A stretch of 49,215 bases of DNA from Pseudomonas viridiflava (GTDB lineage Bacteria; Pseudomonadota; Gammaproteobacteria; Pseudomonadales; Pseudomonadaceae), in assembly GCF_900591205.1 (NCBI RefSeq), contig NZ_UUPU01000089.1, positions 1 through 49,215 on the forward strand, in the 5' to 3' direction. Under the pieces are notes generated by a model. The model was not told the DNA's origin. It worked only from the letters and a program-made list of their open reading frames with translations, and made no database searches. How positions within the stretch are numbered: position 1 is the first letter of the stretch; the number at the start of each line of letters is the position of its first letter. Shown in pieces: positions 45,115-49,215 of this stretch. The position numbers and the translations under genes were made by a program.

Positions 45115-45240
45115 GGGCTCTCCATGAAGACAATTTGTGATGAAGTCGTATAGCGTGAGTTTGTCTCATGTTGCAGGGCGTGTCGACCATGACCGCTGGG
45201 CACTCTTCATCAAACTGTCACGCAACTGTGGCAGCGCGCT

Positions 45241-45253
45241 TGAACAAACTTCA
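45241..45253. promoter_or_regulatory. MetR-type binding box
   Basis: TGAACAAACTTCA fits the MetR consensus TGAANNTNNTTCA when read on the minus strand (TGAAGTTTGTTCA). It lies 44-56 bases upstream of the chosen start of the hydrolase gene and in the metR-hydrolase divergent region. Confidence 0.55.
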
Positions 45254-45296
45254 TCAGACTCGCGCTCTACTGGGGTTCTGCGTTTCGGTGTTTTTC

Positions 45297-46316
45297 ATGC
45301 GCGTGTTGCTTTTACTGGCCGCTCTATTGTTCGGCCTGCCGTCTTTTGCGGCTTCTCGATGTGATGTCAATGTCCCGACCCAAACGGTCGACCTGGCTCA
45401 GGTGAGCATCGCCTACCAGAGTATCGGCCGTGCGTCCGACCCCGCCTTGCTGCTGGTGATGGGCCTGGGCGGGCAGTTGATCCACTGGCCTGATGAGGTG
45501 GTGATTGCCCTGTGCCAACAGGGGTTCCGGGTGATCCGCTATGACAACCGTGATGTCGGCTTGTCCAGTTGGCGCCAGGCGCCGGCCAGCGCCAACCTGA
45601 CCTTTGAAGTGCTGCGCTACAAGCTCGGCCTGCCGGTATCCGCGCCGTACACCTTGACTGACATGGCCGATGACGCACTGGGCTTGATGGACGCGTTGCA
45701 GATCCGCCAATTCCACGTGCTGGGCGCGAGCATGGGCGGGATGATCGCCCAGCACCTGGCGGCCATGGCGCCGCAGCGTGTGGAAAGCCTCACGCTGGTC
45801 ATGACCAGTTCCGGCGCCGAGGGCCTGCCCGCACCGAGTGCGGCGCTGGTGCAGTTGTTATCGCGGCGCAGCGCGCCCAATCGCGAGGTGGCGCTGGAGC
45901 AACAGGCCGATTTGCTCGCCGCGCTGGGCAGCCCGACGGTGAAGGATGATCGCCAGGCGCTGTTGCATCAGGCGGCGCTGTCCTACGATCGCGCTTTCAA
46001 CCCGGACGGCGTGAAACGCCAGATCATGGCGATCCTCGCCGAGCCGAGCCGCGTGCCGTTGCTCAACCAGTTGCGCGTGCCGACCCTGGTGGTGCACGGC
46101 ACCGCCGACCCGTTGCTGCCGGTGATGCACGGCGTGCACTTGGCGGCGCATATCCAGGGCAGCCAATTGAAGCTGATTCCCGGCATGGCCCACCGTTTCC
46201 AGGAGGCGTTCAAGGACCCCTTGCTGACGGCGGTGCTGCCGTACCTGCAAGCCCATCGTGAAGATGCCGCACATTGGGCGCAGATTGATCCGGTCGCGCC
46301 TTCGAAGCTGTTGTGA
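45297..46316 (+). CDS. Secreted alpha/beta hydrolase
   Basis: A 339-aa alpha/beta-fold hydrolase. I chose ATG 45297 because it opens directly on a signal peptide (MRVLLLLAALLFGLPSFAA); an in-frame ATG at 45189 would put a non-signal tail in front and run over the MetR box. The nucleophile elbow is GASMGG (LHVLGASMGGMIAQHLA); the oxyanion loop is VMGLGGQLIHWP; a catalytic Asp (GTADPLLP) and His (GMAHRFQ) follow in order. Likely periplasmic. Substrate unknown; divergence from metR and the box upstream suggest control by MetR. Confidence 0.82.
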   Translation: MRVLLLLAALLFGLPSFAASRCDVNVPTQTVDLAQVSIAYQSIGRASDPALLLVMGLGGQLIHWPDEVVIALCQQGFRVIRYDNRDVGLSSWRQAPASANLTFEVLRYKLGLPVSAPYTLTDMADDALGLMDALQIRQFHVLGASMGGMIAQHLAAMAPQRVESLTLVMTSSGAEGLPAPSAALVQLLSRRSAPNREVALEQQADLLAALGSPTVKDDRQALLHQAALSYDRAFNPDGVKRQIMAILAEPSRVPLLNQLRVPTLVVHGTADPLLPVMHGVHLAAHIQGSQLKLIPGMAHRFQEAFKDPLLTAVLPYLQAHREDAAHWAQIDPVAPSKLL

Positions 46317-46373
46317 CATTGGTGTATCGTGCAACCTTTGCGGCGCATTTTACTGCCAGCGAGGTTGCCTGCC

Positions 46374-47027
46374 ATGAGTACTCCCCTGAAAATAGATTTC
46401 GTCAGCGACGTGTCCTGCCCCTGGTGCATCATCGGCCTGCGCGGCCTCACCGAAGCCCTCGACCAGCTTGGCGCAGAAGTCCAGGCCGAGATTCATTTTC
46501 AGCCGTTCGAGCTGAACCCGAACATGCCCGCCGAAGGGCAAAACATCGTCGAGCACATCACTGAAAAATACGGCTCCAGCGCTGAAGAGTCCCAGGCTAA
46601 CCGTGCGCGCATTCGCGATATGGGCGCCGAGCTGGGCTTTGCTTTCCGTACCGATGGCCAGAGCCGTATCTACAACACCTTCGACGCGCACCGCCTGTTG
46701 CATTGGGCCGGGCTGGAAGGCTTGCAGTACAACCTCAAGGAAGCGCTGTTCAAGGCGTATTTCACCGATGGACAAGACCCGTCCGATCACGCGACGCTGG
46801 CGATCATCGCCGAAAGCGTTGGCCTGGATATCAAGCGCGCCGCCGAAATTCTCGCCAGCGATGAATACGCCGCCGATGTCCGCGAGCAAGAGCAACTGTG
46901 GATCTCCCGGGGCGTGAGTTCGGTGCCGACCATCGTGTTCAACGACCAGTACGCCGTCAGCGGTGGTCAGCCAGCCGAAGCCTTTGTAGGCGCGATTCGC
47001 CAGATCATCAACGAAGCCCGATCCTGA
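46374..47027 (+). CDS. DsbA-family oxidoreductase (FrnE-like)
   Basis: A 217-aa thioredoxin-fold protein with a CPWC active site (Cys15-Cys18) right after the first strand, no signal peptide, and the helical insertion of DsbA/FrnE proteins (FQPFELNPNMP, then YNTFDAHRLLHWA). The cis-proline motif is SVPTIVFNDQYAVSGGQP. FrnE-type proteins are cytoplasmic disulfide isomerases or polyketide-related oxidoreductases, and have been tied to oxidative stress resistance. ATG 46374 is used; the longer frame from 46329 adds nothing recognisable. Fifty-seven bases follow the hydrolase gene. Confidence 0.9.
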   Translation: MSTPLKIDFVSDVSCPWCIIGLRGLTEALDQLGAEVQAEIHFQPFELNPNMPAEGQNIVEHITEKYGSSAEESQANRARIRDMGAELGFAFRTDGQSRIYNTFDAHRLLHWAGLEGLQYNLKEALFKAYFTDGQDPSDHATLAIIAESVGLDIKRAAEILASDEYAADVREQEQLWISRGVSSVPTIVFNDQYAVSGGQPAEAFVGAIRQIINEARS

Positions 47028-47038
47028 GACTGCTCTAG

Positions 47039-47110
47039 TGTGGGAGCTGGCTTGCCTGCGATAGCGGTGGTAACTGACAGTCCGCCATCGCAGGCAAGCC
47101 AGCTCCCACA
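47039..47110. repeat. REPIN of the TGTGGGAGCTGGCTTGCC type
   Basis: Perfect 24-base inverted arms (47039-47062 and 47087-47110) with the same arms as the copy at 44107 but a different, shorter spacer of 24 bases. It follows the FrnE-like gene. Confidence 0.9.
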
Positions 47111-47194
47111 TTTACTTAGCACTGCCCTCAGGACCAACGCTGGCCCGTCCCTTGCATTGACCCCCTAAAGCCAGCCATTAGGGGGCGTACTGCC

Positions 47195-48115
47195 TTGAAC
47201 ATTCTTGACCTCGACCACAGCCTCACTGGCCAGGCACCGATTGCCCGGCGTTTGGCCAGCGGCCGTGCGACGCGCATCGACCTGCTGGATCTGGGCCCCA
47301 AGCTGCGTCTGTGGTCCACCGAAAAAACCTGGAAACGCTTCACCGAGCGCCTGGCCAAACGGCCCCGGCCGGTGGATGCGCGTCCGGAAATATTGTTTGT
47401 CGGCTCCGGTGATTATCATCACCTGACACCGGCGTTTCTCGCCGACCTGAAAGAGCCCATCAGCCTGATCCACTTTGACAACCACCCCGACTGGGTGCGC
47501 TTTGCGCCCAAGCGCCACTGTGGTTCGTGGGTCAACCGGGCGCTGAAAATCCCGGCGATCAAGCGCATCGTCACCCTCGGGCCGTGCAGCGATGACCTGC
47601 ATAACCCGCAACTGCGTGGCGGCAACCTCGGCGCCCTCAAACGCGGGCACTTGCAGTTGTTTCCCTGGCAGCACGCGCCGTCGAAAGTCTGGGGCAGGGT
47701 AGGCGATGGCGCCGGCCATCAGCAGCAGGAAAACCACCTGCACTGGCGCAACCTGGCCGAGCTGGACTGGGCCGCGTTTCTTGAGCAGATGATCAGCGGC
47801 CTGCCCACCGAAGCGATCTGGATCACCCTCGACAAAGACGTGCTCGCCAGCGAAGACGCGGCCACTAACTGGGACCAGGGCGGCATGCGCCTGACCCACT
47901 TGCTGCAAGCGCTGCGGGCCTTGGCGGCGCGCAAGCGGATTATCGGCATAGATGTGTGCGGCGAGTTCGCGCAGCCGGCGTTCAGCAACGCGTTCAAACG
48001 CTGGGAAGCCAAGTCCGACCAGCCGCCGCCCGAACGTTGGAGCGCGCAGGACTTACAGCGCAACGCCGCCACCAACGAAGCCCTGATCAACCTGTTTGAG
48101 GAGCTGTTCCCGTGA
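47195..48115 (+). CDS. Arginase/ureohydrolase-fold protein
   Basis: A 306-aa protein with the metal-binding pattern of the arginase superfamily: GSGDYHH (70-76), Asp95, His97 and Asp99 in HFDNHPDW, and Asp213, Asp215 in TLDKDVL. The last motif lacks the usual DP ending and the overall sequence is far from true arginases and agmatinases, so the guanidino substrate is unknown. The start is TTG at 47195, with GGGGG upstream. Its stop overlaps the next gene's GTG start (GTGA), tying it to two small membrane proteins. Confidence 0.78.
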   Translation: MNILDLDHSLTGQAPIARRLASGRATRIDLLDLGPKLRLWSTEKTWKRFTERLAKRPRPVDARPEILFVGSGDYHHLTPAFLADLKEPISLIHFDNHPDWVRFAPKRHCGSWVNRALKIPAIKRIVTLGPCSDDLHNPQLRGGNLGALKRGHLQLFPWQHAPSKVWGRVGDGAGHQQQENHLHWRNLAELDWAAFLEQMISGLPTEAIWITLDKDVLASEDAATNWDQGGMRLTHLLQALRALAARKRIIGIDVCGEFAQPAFSNAFKRWEAKSDQPPPERWSAQDLQRNAATNEALINLFEELFP

Positions 48116-48492
48116 CCCTGACTGTGGTGTTGTTGGTGGCGTTTTCCATCGTGCTCGATGTGATCGGCCAGCTGTGTTTCAAAATCGGCCTGGACCGCCT
48201 GCCGGAGCTGGAGGGCGGGTTCCGCCTGAATGCGTTCTGGGGCCAGGTGTTCAATGCGCCGCTGCTATGGGCCGGGATCGGCGCGTATGCGATTGAGTTT
48301 TTCGTATGGCTTGAAGCCTTGTCCCGTGCACCGTTGAGCCTGTTGTTTCCGGCGGCGGCATTGGCCTATTGCGGGGTGGTGCTGGCGGGCAAGGTGGTGC
48401 TGGGCGAGATCGTCAGCCGCCGACGCTGGCTGGGCACACTGGTGATTACCTTGGGGGTGATGTTGGTGGCGATTGCAGGGAGTCAGGTATGA
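48112..48492 (+). CDS. Four-helix EamA/SMR-like transporter subunit 1
   Basis: A 126-aa membrane protein with four helices and a GTG start that overlaps the stop of the arginase-fold gene. The segment FFVWLEALSRAPLSLLFPAAALAY is of the kind found in ArnE/ArnF and small multidrug resistance proteins. A lone four-helix unit needs a partner; the next gene, overlapping by 4 bases, supplies one. Confidence 0.82.
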   Translation: MTLTVVLLVAFSIVLDVIGQLCFKIGLDRLPELEGGFRLNAFWGQVFNAPLLWAGIGAYAIEFFVWLEALSRAPLSLLFPAAALAYCGVVLAGKVVLGEIVSRRRWLGTLVITLGVMLVAIAGSQV

Positions 48493-48893
48493 GTTCGCAA
48501 ACGTTGAATACGGGGTGGCTGCACGGGCGCCTGGGCACCGTGGTGCTGTGGGCCTTGCTGATTTGCACCGAGAGCGCCGGGCAGTTGTTTACCAAGATGG
48601 CCGGGGATCAGCTGGGGCAGATGGATTTCAACTGGCAGTGGCTGGGTGAAGTGGCGCGTAACCCTGGGATCCTGGCGGCGATTGTTAGCTATATCGGCGC
48701 GTTTTTTGTGTGGATGCTGATTTTGCGGCGCAGCAGTTTGTCCCTGGCCTTCCCCTTGAGTTCGCTGGTGTTTGTGGTGGTGTTGCTCGGTTCTTGGCTG
48801 GGGCTGGGGGAACATATCAGCGCGCTGCACTGGGTGGGGGTGGCGGTGATTATTGGGGGGATTGCGCTGTTGGCGGAGGGGGAGGAAAACTGA
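48489..48893 (+). CDS. Four-helix EamA/SMR-like transporter subunit 2
   Basis: A 134-aa membrane protein with four helices; ATG 48489 overlaps the previous stop (ATGA). Helix 1 starts VVLWALLICTESAGQLFTKMAG; helix 3 region FFVWMLILRRSSLSLAFPLSSL parallels subunit 1. Together they probably form a heterodimer, as in ArnE/ArnF lipid flippases or paired SMR exporters. The cotranslated arginase-fold enzyme suggests the substrate or product of that enzyme as cargo, or an envelope intermediate; neither is shown. Confidence 0.82.
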   Translation: MSSQTLNTGWLHGRLGTVVLWALLICTESAGQLFTKMAGDQLGQMDFNWQWLGEVARNPGILAAIVSYIGAFFVWMLILRRSSLSLAFPLSSLVFVVVLLGSWLGLGEHISALHWVGVAVIIGGIALLAEGEEN

Positions 48894-48964
48894 AACGCGG
48901 GGCGGTGTGGGGGGCGGGGTTTTCTGCGATGGGTATCGGTATTTGAGTACATATCCGTTGTTTG

Positions 48965-49215
48965 GGTGGGGGCTGATATTGGTTCCGCTCTTACAGCGGG
49001 TCACTTTTGGAAAGACCCAAAAGTAACCAAAAGGTCTTCGCCCCATCACTTGGCACCTCGCCTCCGGCTCGGTGTGCCCTCACGCCGGCTTGAATCCGTG
49101 GGCCGCCGCGATGGGCCATCCTTGGCCCAGCGCGGCTAACCCGGCGTCCTGCCGGGTTACCCACGGATTCAAGCCTGCGTTCGGCCAGCGTGATTGACGG
49201 GGCGCCTCAGATCAA
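48965..49215. repeat. Dispersed Pseudomonas repeat, copy B (truncated by window end)
   Basis: Starts around the CTCTTACAGCGGGTCACTTTT part, continues through AAGTAACCAAAAGGTC, GGCACCTCGCCTCCGGCTCGG and CTTGAATCCGTGGGCCGCCG, and ends with the 103 bases shared with the window start. It is in the opposite orientation to the copy at 440-685. The gap 48894-48964 holds no gene. Confidence 0.82.

Overview
The window looks like a chromosomal piece of a fluorescens-group Pseudomonas. Evidence: high-GC coding with typical pseudomonad gene families (membrane glucose dehydrogenase gcd, PadR/siderophore-interacting pair, MetR, a YN-GYP response regulator, type B L31), many short palindromic REP/REPIN repeats with conserved cores of the GTGGCGAGCGGGCTTGCCCGCG and TGTGGGAGCTGGCTTGC types, a REP-associated tyrosine transposase (RAYT), and large dispersed non-coding repeats at both ends. 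The first 103 bases are identical to the last 103, in direct orientation. No tRNA, rRNA, CRISPR array, integrase or phage structural gene was recognised.

Layout: 1-807 repeat DNA with a 40-bp perfect inverted repeat and the gcd terminator. 808-3225 gcd. 3660-5678 a TonB-dependent receptor behind a Zur-type operator, so probably zinc uptake. 5889-6750 a VF530-type small protein and a Pr6Pr-type membrane protein. 7009-8321 a PadR regulator and siderophore-interacting ferric reductase in one overlapping operon (YqjI/YqjH-like) with a palindromic operator. 8851-16502 a nine-gene chaperone-usher fimbrial operon in the order of the pap operon (major pilin, terminator-like pilin, usher, chaperone, four minor pilins, two-domain adhesin). 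16516-16886 a tandem REP block.

16903-34538 is the most unusual part. Two giant minus-strand proteins (1709 and 2159 aa) each combine a dermonecrotic-toxin-like N-terminal region, leucine-rich repeats and a C-terminal NEL-type E3 ubiquitin ligase domain with a visible Cys-x-Asp active site. Between them lie an atypical 1040-aa bifunctional penicillin-binding protein, a RAYT with flanking REPINs and an amino-acid permease. An OpgC-type acyltransferase follows (34602-35744).

35961-41223 looks like a nitrogen-compound catabolic module. A LuxR-type regulator, an FMN/3Fe-4S glutamate-synthase-like enzyme and an ABM-type monooxygenase form a minus-strand operon. An R-amidase-like nitrilase-superfamily hydrolase and an APC permease run divergently on the plus strand. 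Then come a Zur-boxed type B L31 (41325), a doubly degenerate REC/YN-GYP response regulator (41762), NUDIX and GNAT genes, MetR with a divergent secreted alpha/beta hydrolase that has a MetR-like box, a FrnE/DsbA-type oxidoreductase, and an arginase-fold protein overlapping a pair of four-helix ArnE/ArnF-like transporters (47195-48893).

Two Zur boxes (5747-5769 and 41279-41291) tie the zinc receptor and the zinc-free ribosomal protein into one zinc-starvation response. All functional calls are from reading motifs and family resemblance by eye; no database search was run.
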